Part shown: positions 1-6,994 of the stretch, piece by piece | Numbering within the stretch: position 1 is the stretch's first letter | Layout of the letters: the number at the start of each line of letters is the position of its first letter | Source of the DNA: JBBSMX01 sp038232935 | GTDB taxonomy: Bacteria > Bacteroidota > Rhodothermia > Rhodothermales > JANQRZ01 | Assembly: GCA_038232935.1 (NCBI GenBank) | Contig: JBBSMX010000037.1 | Span: forward strand, 1 to 30,839 | DNA length: 30,839 nucleotides | Direction: 5' to 3' | The notes under the pieces: model-generated | Database searches by the model: none | Told to the model about the DNA's origin: nothing | What the model saw: only the letters and a program-made list of their open reading frames with translations | Program-made: the position numbers and the translations under genes

Positions 1-71
1 GCGTCGACAGTGAGGGCGAAGACGGAGCGCTTGTGGAGGTCGAGGCCAGTGTAGAGTGTCGTGGCAGACAT
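1..71 (-). CDS. IS110-family transposase, N-terminal fragment (cut by window edge)
   Basis: Reading the minus strand from the ATG at 71-69 gives 23 codons before the window ends. The peptide begins MSATTLYTGLDLHKRSV and continues FALTVD. The GLDLHK segment is the usual opening of IS110-family (DEDD, RuvC-like) transposases, and its Asp is normally the first catalytic acidic residue. The rest of the gene, including the remaining DEDD residues and the C-terminal Ser domain, lies outside the window, so intactness cannot be judged. It diverges from the hypothetical gene that starts only 32 bp away, so little room remains for a left-end noncoding region. Identification is by motif only, but the match is characteristic. 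Confidence 0.72.
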   Translation of the reverse strand, partial: MSATTLYTGLDLHKRSVFALTVD

Positions 72-103
72 GGCGGTAGGCGGCTGGTGAAGGGGGACCT
101 ATC

Positions 104-518
104 CATGAGGCGCTGTACCTTGTTGGAAAGATCCCTCGCCCGCCGACACTACAGCGACCTCGACATCCTCGACCGCTTCGGACTCGTCGACGCGCGCATC
201 ATGGAGTGCCTGGACCACGACGTCGTAGCCCGATCGCCCTACGGTATGAGCGTCGACGTGAACGAGGTGCGGGGGCTGCTTAATTCCCTAGACCGCTGCG
301 GGATCGACCCGCCCGAAGTGATCGCAGATCTCGCTCACAGCCTTCGGGAGAGGAGCCTCACCGAGGAGGGCTACACCATCGTGTACCTGCAGGAAGGCCG
401 GCTCTACGGGCCGCGCCCCTCCCACCCGATCAGCGCGCTCGCGTTCGTCGCCGTGCGGGACTACCTCCTCCCTGCCATCGGCTTCACCTCACGCGTCGTC
501 GCGGCGGTGCAGCCCTAG
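104..518 (+). CDS. Hypothetical protein, 137 aa
   Basis: I do not recognise a family. The frame is open with almost exclusively G or C in third codon positions from about base 120 to the TAG at 516-518, like the genes around it, so it is probably really translated. The frame stays open upstream to base 33, but that part overlaps the IS110 transposase start and has poorer codon usage, so I chose the ATG at 104 (MRRCTLLERSLARR). The product has no signal peptide or membrane segment; it is mixed alpha/beta in composition with an acidic middle and a C-terminal stretch reading RDYLLPAIGF. It converges on radC, with 21 bp between the stops. Its 5' end may have been altered by the adjacent insertion element. 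Confidence 0.55.
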
Positions 519-539
519 TGCAACGCTACCGGTGGCGAC

Positions 540-1274
540 CTACATCAGCCCGCGTTCGGCGAGGGAGGTATACCCGCGCCCGGCGATGATGAGGTGGTCG
601 TGGACGGGGATGCCCATGAGCTTCCCGGCCTCGACGAGCTGCTTCGTGATCTGCACGTCCTCGCGCGAGGGTTCCGGGTTGCCGGACGGGTGGTTGTGGA
701 GGCACACGATGGCGGCAGCGTTCTCCACGACAGCCCGCTGAAAGACGGCGCGCGGCTCGACGATGCTCGCGGCGAGCCCACCCTCGGAGATCGTAAAGTC
801 GCCCGTGATCACGTTCGCCGTGTTGAGGAGGACGATGACGAACACCTCGCGCTTGAGGTCGCGCAGCTTCGGACCGTAGGCCGCCGCGACGTCCGAGGGC
901 GCGCAGACCTGCACGCGCTCACCGTCGCCCTGCGCCTCGACGCGGCGACCGATCTCAAAGGCTGCCAAGAGTTGCACCGCCTTCGCCGGGCCGATGCCGA
1001 CGATACGCTCCAGCAGCTTCCGATCCTTCTTCGCGAGCGCGCCGAGCGAGCCGTACGTCCGCAACAGTGCCTGCCCGAGTTGGACGGCCGAGAGGCTGCC
1101 TGCCTTCGTCTTCGTCCCGTTCCCAAAGATCAGCGCGATCAGCTCGGCGTCGGAGAGCGCCTGCGGGCCGCGCGTCATCAGCTTCTCGCGCGGGCGCTCC
1201 GACGCGTCCCACTGGTTGATCGGGAGATGGTACTGGACGTCAGGTTCAGCGGCAGGGTTGATCGGGTCGTTCAC
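540..1274 (-). CDS. radC: RadC family JAB1/MPN+ domain protein
   Basis: 244 aa, close to the usual RadC length of about 220-240. The N-terminal part has the family signature ERPREKLMTRGPQALSDAELIA (residues 26-47) and a helix-hairpin-helix-like segment, ERIVGIGPAKAVQLL (89-103). The C-terminal JAMM-type metal site is complete: Glu174 in VEPRAVF, His193 and His195 in HNHPSGNP, Ser197 and Asp206. The family is broadly conserved and was once linked to DNA repair, but its biochemical role is still unclear; a metallopeptidase or nuclease activity is only an inference from the JAB fold. The start is a GTG at 1274, needed to include the conserved N-terminal block; the first internal ATG (residue 33) would cut into it. 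It lies downstream of rho on the same strand, with a hairpin between them. Confidence 0.93.
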   Translation of the reverse strand: MNDPINPAAEPDVQYHLPINQWDASERPREKLMTRGPQALSDAELIALIFGNGTKTKAGSLSAVQLGQALLRTYGSLGALAKKDRKLLERIVGIGPAKAVQLLAAFEIGRRVEAQGDGERVQVCAPSDVAAAYGPKLRDLKREVFVIVLLNTANVITGDFTISEGGLAASIVEPRAVFQRAVVENAAAIVCLHNHPSGNPEPSREDVQITKQLVEAGKLMGIPVHDHLIIAGRGYTSLAERGLM

Positions 1275-1311
1275 GGGGGGCTCGGCTGATGAAAGTCACC
1301 CCATAGACAAA

Positions 1312-1342
1312 CGGCGGCGCGGGGTTGTAACCCGCACCGCCG
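1312..1342 (-). terminator. Hairpin between rho and radC, possible rho terminator
   Basis: CGGCGG (1312-1317) pairs with CCGCCG (1337-1342), and the inner GCGGGGTT/AACCCGC arms extend the stem nearly to the loop. It sits just past the rho stop. The following minus-strand sequence holds only a short T run (TTTG), so this is a weak candidate for an intrinsic terminator and could be an attenuating or stabilising hairpin. Confidence 0.4.
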
Positions 1343-1370
1343 GAATCCTCGTGCTGCCGTGTCGCCCCCG

Positions 1371-2642
1371 CTACATCTCGGCCGGAATCAGCTCGTTGAG
1401 CAGGTGGATGTTGTCGGGGCTCTGCTGGACGTGGCGGATGAGGGCCTGCATCGCCTCGACGGGGTGCCGCGAGTTGAGCGCGCGCATCAGCATGTGGTGG
1501 TACTTCGTCATCTCGCCGAGGAGGCGCTCCTCATTCCGCGTCCCGCTCTTGCGGAGGTTGATGGCGGGGAAGATCCGCTTGTCGGCGAGTTCGCGGTCGA
1601 GCACGATCTCGGCGTTACCGGTCCCCTTGAACTCCTCGAAGATCACGTCGTCCATCCGGCTGCCCGTCTCGATGAGCGCCGTGGCGATGATGGTGAGCGA
1701 GCCGCCGTGCTCGATGTTGCGCGCGGCCCCAAAAATCTTCCGCGGGATGATGAGGGCGCGAGCGTCGAGGCCGCCGGACATCGTGCGGCCCGAGTTGCCG
1801 CCCCAGAGATTGAACGTCCGCCCGAGGCGCGTGAGCGAGTCGAGCAGCATCACGACATCTTTGCCCATCTCCACGAGCCGCCGCGAATACTCGAACGCGA
1901 GCGTGGCGACGCGGACGTGGTTATCCTCTTCGTGGTCGTTGGAGGAGGCGAAGACCGTACACGTCGTCGTTCGCTTGAAGTCGGTGACTTCCTCGGGCCG
2001 CTCATCCACGAGAAGCGCGACGAGCTCGATCTCGGGATGGTTCTCTTCGAGGGCGCGGGCGAGCTTCTTGAGCATCACCGTTTTGCCGGTGCGCGGCGGC
2101 GCGACGATGAGGGCGCGCTGCCCCTTCCCGAGCGGGGCCACGAGGTCGATCACCCGCATCGAGACATCGGTGGGCTCGGAGACGAGGGTGAGCTTCTCGT
2201 TCGGGTAAATCGTAACCCCCTCGTCGAAGCTCGCGAACTCCTTCCACTCGTCCGGGGTGACGCCCATCACCTTTTCGAGATCGCTGACCTGCCATGCCCC
2301 TTTGCGACCGGGCTTGATGGTGCCTTCGAGTAGGACGCCGTCGCGGAGGTTGTACTTGTCGATGAGCGGCGGCGGCATGAAGGGGTCGTTATCTCCCTTC
2401 GGGAGCGCGGGGTCGAAACCCCGGATGAAGCCGAAGTTTTTGTCCCCAATCATCTCCAGCATGCCGGTGAACGGCTTGCCGGGATGGTTGCTCTCCTTCT
2501 CTTGCTTGCCGCGCCCCCGGTTCCGCTTGCGACCCCCATTCTGGTTGCCGCCGCCCTGGTTGCCCCCGCTCTGATTGTTATTGCCGTTGCGGTTGCCACG
2601 GTTGTTCTGGCCGGAACGGCCTCCGCGTTGCTCTTCTGCCAT
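1371..2642 (-). CDS. rho: Transcription termination factor Rho
   Basis: 423 aa. The hexameric RNA helicase that ends transcription. Order: a disordered low-complexity region at residues 1-50 very rich in Gly, Asn, Gln and Arg; a primary RNA-binding cold-shock-like domain at about 55-125 (GMLEMIGDKNFGFIRG is the usual Rho opening); then the RecA-like ATPase with Walker A APPRTGKT (181-188), LLVDERPEEVTDF (210-222), Walker B DVVMLLDSLTRLGR (262-275) and the secondary-site Q/R-loop region near GALDARALIIPRKIFGAARN (here with SGGLDARAL). All catalytic motifs are intact. ATG at 2642 is the natural start. The gene has a long upstream intergenic region, which would suit the known autoregulation of rho by attenuation, although I see no decisive element there. 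The Gly/Asn-rich N-terminus is typical of Bacteroidota Rho. Confidence 0.97.
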   Translation of the reverse strand: MAEEQRGGRSGQNNRGNRNGNNNQSGGNQGGGNQNGGRKRNRGRGKQEKESNHPGKPFTGMLEMIGDKNFGFIRGFDPALPKGDNDPFMPPPLIDKYNLRDGVLLEGTIKPGRKGAWQVSDLEKVMGVTPDEWKEFASFDEGVTIYPNEKLTLVSEPTDVSMRVIDLVAPLGKGQRALIVAPPRTGKTVMLKKLARALEENHPEIELVALLVDERPEEVTDFKRTTTCTVFASSNDHEEDNHVRVATLAFEYSRRLVEMGKDVVMLLDSLTRLGRTFNLWGGNSGRTMSGGLDARALIIPRKIFGAARNIEHGGSLTIIATALIETGSRMDDVIFEEFKGTGNAEIVLDRELADKRIFPAINLRKSGTRNEERLLGEMTKYHHMLMRALNSRHPVEAMQALIRHVQQSPDNIHLLNELIPAEM

Positions 2643-3275
2643 GAATCTATGTATAGGTGGAACGAAGCGTTATCCCGACCGGAAGAGGCCGGATGTGTCA
2701 CGTATGGGGAATCGTCCATGACGCGTGCCCTGCGGGAGCGTGGAGGGCTCAGTACCGGGGCTGGCGTAGGATCCGCCTGCGTGGGACGACAGTCGATAGC
2801 CTTAGTCGATAAGGGAAGGCCGAGAGGCAGTGCGAGCCGAAAAGCAGGCCGGGGAACTGCGGAAAGTGCTATGGGGCCGGGCGCACCGTACTCAGGTCGC
2901 ATGCCCGGCACGGGCAAGGTGAAGCGGGGAAGGTCCGCGAAGCACAGACGCAGCCGTCTTTTGGCGGCGCCTCCTTCTCTTCGTAGCAACAAACAGGCCG
3001 CAATGCGGACACATACCCGTCCTGCGCAGGACCTGCTGCACGCTGTGGTCCAGCCCCTCGGGCTTGCCACGGAATAACCGAAATGCCTCAAACCATCCCG
3101 AAATTCGTACGGGGAGACCTTTAAATGAGGCGCGTGTCACGTACATAAACGTGCCCTAATATAGATGGTTTCAGCAACCATATCAACAACTTCCACCGCC
3201 TTCCCAATTTCAGCGCGGCTTCACGCAGAGGTTGCTTGCTCACAGAATACCACCTTGCGCGTTTCTCTCTCCCTC
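2643..3275. other. Long intergenic region between divergent rho and rnhB
   Basis: 633 bp without a gene I can support. Open frames exist on both strands, but codon usage is not like the flanking genes and no family is recognisable. Visible structure is limited to two short dyads near the rnhB end: CACGT/ACGTG (3138-3142/3149-3153) and ATGGTT/AACCAT (3165-3170/3176-3181). AT-richer sequence around 3145-3165 (CCTAATATAG) may hold the rnhB promoter, and CTATACAT just upstream of the rho ATG could be a -10-like element on the minus strand. It probably holds both promoters plus a long rho leader. Confidence 0.5.
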
Positions 3276-3869
3276 ATGCCTTCTTTTGAAACCGAGCACC
3301 AGCTCTGGACGCGCGGCTATCGCTGGATCGCCGGACTCGACGAGGCAGGACGTGGCTGCCTCGCCGGACCGGTCGTAGCCGCCGCCGTCGTCCTCGCACC
3401 GGACACACGGATCGACGGACTCGACGACTCGAAGAAGCTGACGCCGACCGTGCGTGACGAGGTGATAGATCGCATCACCGCCGAGGCCCTCGCTGTCGGC
3501 GTCGGGCACTGCTCCCCGGCCGAGATCGATACGTGGAACATCTTGCACGCCTCGCTGGAGGCGATGCGCCGTGCCGTGAAGAACCTCGCCCTCCCCCCGG
3601 ACTACCTGCTGATCGACGGGAACAAGACGATCGCGAACGCTCCGTGTCCGCAGGAGGCCCTCGTCAAGGGCGACGCACACAGCCTCTCGATTGCCGCTGC
3701 ATCTGTCGTAGCGAAGGTGACACGGGACCGGCTGATGGTCCGCCTGCACGACGACTTCCCGGCTTACGGCTGGGCAGGACATAAGGGCTATCCGACCGCA
3801 GCCCACTACGAAGCGCTCCGCATCCACGGTCCGAGCCCGCACCACCGGCGCTCGTTCCGGCTGGTTTAA
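3276..3869 (+). CDS. rnhB: Ribonuclease HII
   Basis: 197 aa, typical length. Cleaves the RNA strand of RNA-DNA hybrids and starts removal of misincorporated ribonucleotides. All signature blocks are present: GLDEAGRGCLAGP (residues 20-32, with Asp22 and Glu23 of the active site), DDSKKLT, the third acidic residue Asp114 in LLIDGNK, KGDAHSLSIAAASVVAKVTRD (131-151) and HKGYPT near the C-terminus. The frame is open upstream to 3165, but those residues (Ser/Thr-rich, unlike the family) fall in the intergenic region, so the ATG at 3276 giving MPSFETEHQLW is preferred. It converges on aroK with a 19-bp gap. Confidence 0.95.
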   Translation: MPSFETEHQLWTRGYRWIAGLDEAGRGCLAGPVVAAAVVLAPDTRIDGLDDSKKLTPTVRDEVIDRITAEALAVGVGHCSPAEIDTWNILHASLEAMRRAVKNLALPPDYLLIDGNKTIANAPCPQEALVKGDAHSLSIAAASVVAKVTRDRLMVRLHDDFPAYGWAGHKGYPTAAHYEALRIHGPSPHHRRSFRLV

Positions 3870-3888
3870 GCTTGCGGCACACGTCGAG

Positions 3889-4428
3889 CTAGACCTCCAC
3901 CGGGAGCGCCTGCACGATGGCCTCGGCCACCTGTTGCGGCGTCAGCGCTTCGGCCTCGATCACAACATCGGCCTGCTGGTAGAATCGCTCTCGCTTGTCG
4001 ATCAGCTCGCCGATCCGCTCGACGATCTGCTGCTCGGTCATTGGCTCGCCGTGCTCGTCGTGGAGGAGCGGCCGGCCGTCCGGGCCGTGAAGGCGGCCGG
4101 CGATCACGGCCGGTGGCAGCTTGAGGTAGACAATGAAGCCGCTCGTCTCCGCCATCAGCAGGTTGCCTTCGTTCGCCAGCGCTCCGCCACCGGTAGCGAC
4201 GACGACGCGCTCCTGCGCGGCGGCCTCGGAGAGGACGGCGGTTTCGAGCGCGCGGAACATGCGCTCGCCGCGGCGGACGAACAGTTCAGAGATCGAGACT
4301 CCGGCCGCGCGTTCCACCTCGGCATCGAGGTCGAGAAAGCGGTAGCCGAGGATTTCGGCCACGAGGGGACCAGCGGTGCTTTTGCCGCTGCCCATCGAGC
4401 CGGTGATGTAGACGCGGGGTGGGGGCAT
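3889..4428 (-). CDS. aroK: Shikimate kinase
   Basis: 179 aa. Phosphorylates shikimate at the 3-hydroxyl with ATP, the fifth step of the chorismate pathway; the product is the substrate of AroA, also encoded in this window (28037-29305). Walker A is GSMGSGKST (10-18), the shikimate-binding Asp pair is in FLDLDAEVE (31-39), the glycine motif is ATGGGAL, and the lid region carries HGPDGRPLL. The start ATG at 4428 gives MPPPRVYITGSMGSGKS, the usual short lead before the P-loop. It diverges from truA. There is no aroB next to it, unlike many genomes where aroK and aroB are paired. Confidence 0.94.
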   Translation of the reverse strand: MPPPRVYITGSMGSGKSTAGPLVAEILGYRFLDLDAEVERAAGVSISELFVRRGERMFRALETAVLSEAAAQERVVVATGGGALANEGNLLMAETSGFIVYLKLPPAVIAGRLHGPDGRPLLHDEHGEPMTEQQIVERIGELIDKRERFYQQADVVIEAEALTPQQVAEAIVQALPVEV

Positions 4429-4455
4429 ATCTTCGAGATCGCCTGCGAGGGACAG

Positions 4456-4480
4456 GGCACGGGCACGGAGCGCCCGTGCC
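4456..4480. repeat. 9-bp-stem inverted repeat between aroK and truA
   Basis: GGCACGGGC (4456-4464) and GCCCGTGCC (4472-4480) are perfect complements around a 7-nt loop, in the intergenic stretch between the divergent aroK and truA starts. It could be an operator for either gene or a small leader hairpin in the truA transcript. No T run follows on either strand, so it is not a terminator. Confidence 0.4.
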
Positions 4481-4505
4481 GAACGTCAATGTATCACATC
4501 TTTCC

Positions 4506-5249
4506 GTGTCAACCTACCAACTTTTGATCGAGTACGACGGCGCTGACTTTCACGGCTGGCAGGTACAACCGGACCGTCCATCCGTGCAAGCTACGCTGGA
4601 GACGGCCCTGACCACGGCGCTCCGCGAGCCTATCGCGATTGTAGGGTCCGGACGGACCGACGCGGGCGTCCACGCGCGCGGACAGGTCGCGCACTTCGCC
4701 ACCGAGGCACCGGTCGATGTCTTCCGGCTGCGCCGTTCGCTCAACGGACTGCTCCTCCCCACCGTGGCTGTGCTGGACGTAGCCCCGGCTCCGGACGGCT
4801 TCCACGCCCGCTACGACGCCCGGCAGCGGCTCTACCATTACCACGCCACGGGCCAGCCGCGCGCCCTCGACCGCGCGACGCGTTGGATCATTCGTCCGGA
4901 GCCAAACTGGGATCGGATGAACGAAGCGGCGCGGCACCTCCTCGGCCACCACCACTTCGGCGCGTTCTGCCTCACGCAGTCGGCAACCACGAACCGTGTC
5001 TGCACGGTCGAACGCGCTCAGTGGGTGCCGGAAGAGCGCCCCGGCGACTGGCGCTTCGAGATCGCGGCGGATCGGTTTCTGCACGGGATGGTCCGGGCCA
5101 TCGTCGGGACTCTCGTGGAGGTCGGGCATGGGAAGCGAGATGCGTCGTCGCTGCCCGACGTACTGGCTTCCGAAGATCGGCGGCAGGCAGGGCCGGCGGC
5201 CCCGGCACACGGGCTCGTGCTCCACCGCGTTTCGTACCCCAGCGAATGA
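4506..5249 (+). CDS. truA: tRNA pseudouridine synthase A (positions 38-40)
   Basis: 247 aa from the GTG at 4506. Isomerises uridines in the tRNA anticodon stem-loop. The start YQLLIEYDGADFHGWQ (residues 4-19) is the TruA opening; the catalytic Asp is Asp52 in GSGRTDAGVHARGQVAHF. Further family segments are FHARYDARQRLYHYH and FLHGMVRAIVGTLVEVG. No ATG lies near the conserved N-terminus: the only in-frame ATG, at 4419, would overlap the aroK start, so the GTG immediately before STYQLL is the best choice, though it lacks a clear Shine-Dalgarno. A lipoprotein gene on the same strand follows after 58 bp. Confidence 0.93.
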   Translation: MSTYQLLIEYDGADFHGWQVQPDRPSVQATLETALTTALREPIAIVGSGRTDAGVHARGQVAHFATEAPVDVFRLRRSLNGLLLPTVAVLDVAPAPDGFHARYDARQRLYHYHATGQPRALDRATRWIIRPEPNWDRMNEAARHLLGHHHFGAFCLTQSATTNRVCTVERAQWVPEERPGDWRFEIAADRFLHGMVRAIVGTLVEVGHGKRDASSLPDVLASEDRRQAGPAAPAHGLVLHRVSYPSE

Positions 5250-5307
5250 CGAGAACTCCCGCCTCGGTGGGTCATTCAACGCCACCCGAACCCGCACGCT
5301 TCGCTTC

Positions 5308-6675
5308 ATGCGCCGCTCCATCTCCCTCGTTTTCCTGACGCTCGCTGCGCTTACCGGCTGCGAACGACCGTTCATCGAGCCTGCCGCACCGACCATCGAA
5401 GTGGTCAGTCCGGCGGATCTGTCGCTCATTCGGTCGCAGCCCCTGCTCCCCCTAGCCGTCCGCGCCTCCACCTTCTTCGGCACGATTAGCCGGGTCGAGG
5501 TCAACGGCGCGGCGACCACGTTTTTCCGCGAAGACGATGTCTACCTCGATACGCTCCAGCTCGCCGAAGGGCTGAACCGGATCGTGGTCGAAGCCTTCGG
5601 CGGCGAGGGCACGGTGGGGGGCGACACGCTCTTCGTCGTCTACCTCCCGGCGCGCTTCATCGGCCTGGCGGCGCAGCTTCCGGCCCCGCTCGGCGCCCAT
5701 GCTGCCGTCACGCTCCCCGACGGCCGGACGCTTATCACAGGCGGAGCGGGTGCCATCAACGAGCCGGCGCAGGACGGGGCGCTGCTCTTCGACCCCAGTA
5801 CCTTCTCGTTCAGCGCGCTGCCTACCCGGATGAGCGCGGCCCGCGTCGGGCATGCGGCCTCGCTCCTGCCGGATGGCCGCGTGCTCATCACCGGCGGTAG
5901 CCGCCACGTCAACCCCGCCGGGGTTGACGACCTCGTGATGGAGGTGGAGCTGTTCGACCCGGCTACGAGCACGTTCGTCGACGTGCCTGTCGTCGCCGCA
6001 GACGGCGGCTCGGTCGCACCCGTGCGGCGGACCGAGCACACTGTGACCGTGTTGGAGGGGGACAACGGGCAGGTGTCGATCTACCTCTACGGCGGCCTCG
6101 GCAACCTCGGCACCGTGAGCCAGCCGGTGCTCGGCACGCTCCCCTTTATGCGGCGGCTCCGGTTCGAAGACGGCCCTGAGGGTCCCCGGCTCGTAGTGCC
6201 GGACCGGAGCGAAGGCTTCCGCTTCACAGCTATCGCGCGCCACACCCAGACGCCGCTGGCGAGCGTCGGAGCCGACGGGTTGGGCCGCTATCTGGTGGCC
6301 GGGGTTTCCGACCCTGCCGATCCAGATGTCGCAGCGCCCTTCAAACTCGTGTTCGAGCGGAGCTTTCTCGATGCGCTGGCCGTCGGGTCGTTGCTGGAGC
6401 CTCGGACGGATCACGCGGCGGCTCCGCTGCGAGACGGCCTCGTGCTCGTAACGGGCGGCATCAACCCGGACACGGGAACCGTACTCCCCTCCGGTGAAGT
6501 TTTCGCGGGCGCAGCGGGCGTATTCTTCCGATTCGAAGAAGACGTGCGTCCCGTCATTCCACGCTGGGGACACACTGCAACAAATCTCGACGACGACCGA
6601 ATACTGCTCGTGGGCGGGTTTTCCGCCTCCGGTCAAGCCCTCGCCCGAACCGAGCTGTTCGTCGACACCCCCTGA
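5308..6675 (+). CDS. Kelch-repeat lipoprotein with N-terminal Ig-like domain
   Basis: 455 aa. The N-terminus MRRSISLVFLTLAALTGC is a lipoprotein signal peptide with the lipobox Cys at residue 18. Residues about 27-113 resemble a small Ig-like beta-sandwich (SRVEVNGAATTFF followed by LQLAEGLNRIVVEAFG, the pattern of glucodextranase-B-like or bacterial Ig modules). From about residue 120 the chain shows Kelch-type beta-propeller blades: LPDGRTLITGGA, SLLPDGRVLITGGS, LFDPATSTF, LYGGLGNLG, PLRDGLVLVTGGI and DDRILLVGGFS. Such proteins usually bind ligands or other proteins at the cell surface; no catalytic residues can be assigned. The longer open frame upstream overlaps truA and is rejected because ATG 5308 gives a perfect signal peptide. 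Function of this particular protein is unknown. Confidence 0.85.
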   Translation: MRRSISLVFLTLAALTGCERPFIEPAAPTIEVVSPADLSLIRSQPLLPLAVRASTFFGTISRVEVNGAATTFFREDDVYLDTLQLAEGLNRIVVEAFGGEGTVGGDTLFVVYLPARFIGLAAQLPAPLGAHAAVTLPDGRTLITGGAGAINEPAQDGALLFDPSTFSFSALPTRMSAARVGHAASLLPDGRVLITGGSRHVNPAGVDDLVMEVELFDPATSTFVDVPVVAADGGSVAPVRRTEHTVTVLEGDNGQVSIYLYGGLGNLGTVSQPVLGTLPFMRRLRFEDGPEGPRLVVPDRSEGFRFTAIARHTQTPLASVGADGLGRYLVAGVSDPADPDVAAPFKLVFERSFLDALAVGSLLEPRTDHAAAPLRDGLVLVTGGINPDTGTVLPSGEVFAGAAGVFFRFEEDVRPVIPRWGHTATNLDDDRILLVGGFSASGQALARTELFVDTP

Positions 6676-6697
6676 CTTTCCAGATCGACCACTCCCC

Positions 6698-6892
6698 ATG
6701 ACGATCCAACGCATCCTTCAGTTCATCCTCGTCGCTATCGTGCTGATGGTGGCGTTCTCGCTGTTGGTGTTGCTGCTTCGTATCGGGACCGTGTTGCTGG
6801 GGGTGGGCTTGAAGCTGCTTCTGCTCCTGCTCATCGTCGCGGCGATCCTACGTTTCATCGAGCTTCTGGCTAAGAAGCGCAGGCGGTATTGA
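6698..6892 (+). CDS. Small two-helix membrane protein, 64 aa
   Basis: A short gene starting at ATG 6698, 22 bp after the Kelch lipoprotein stop and likely in its transcript. The product is almost entirely hydrophobic: one helix at about residues 8-28 and a second Leu/Val-rich one at about 31-57, ending in the strongly basic tail AKKRRRY, which would lie on the cytoplasmic side. No family is recognised. Although tiny, its composition, placement and the intrinsic terminator just beyond it support it as a real gene. Confidence 0.65.
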   Translation: MTIQRILQFILVAIVLMVAFSLLVLLLRIGTVLLGVGLKLLLLLLIVAAILRFIELLAKKRRRY

Positions 6893-6933
6893 CCGTACCG
6901 CCCGGATCACCGCCGGGCTCCGTCGTATTTTCA

Positions 6934-6967
6934 GGCAGCCACCTTCCACCAAGGGGCTGCCTTTTTT
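6934..6967 (+). terminator. Intrinsic terminator after the truA/Kelch/membrane-protein group
   Basis: GGCAGCC (6934-6940) pairs with GGCTGCC (6955-6961) and is followed at once by six T residues (6962-6967). The 14-nt loop contains CCTT and AAGG, which could extend the stem. It sits 41 bp beyond the small membrane protein stop and before the arginine deiminase start, separating the two transcription units. Confidence 0.85.
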
Positions 6968-6994
6968 GCTCGCCCGACTCAAACGCTCCCGCCT

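Noticed and set aside
2450..3091. Long open frames on both strands over the rho 5' end and its upstream region
   Set aside because: They overlap the start of rho in other frames and show compositional bias typical of shadow frames in high-GC DNA.
2892..3146. 84-codon minus-strand frame upstream of rho with a CPHCG segment and a basic stretch
   Set aside because: Third-position base use is not like the surrounding genes, there is only one Cys pair, the second half is arginine-rich low-complexity as expected of a chance frame, and no family is recognisable. Kept only as part of the description of the gap.
4419..4505. Extended truA start at ATG 4419
   Set aside because: It would add 29 residues unlike any TruA N-terminus, cross a hairpin and overlap the aroK start codon.
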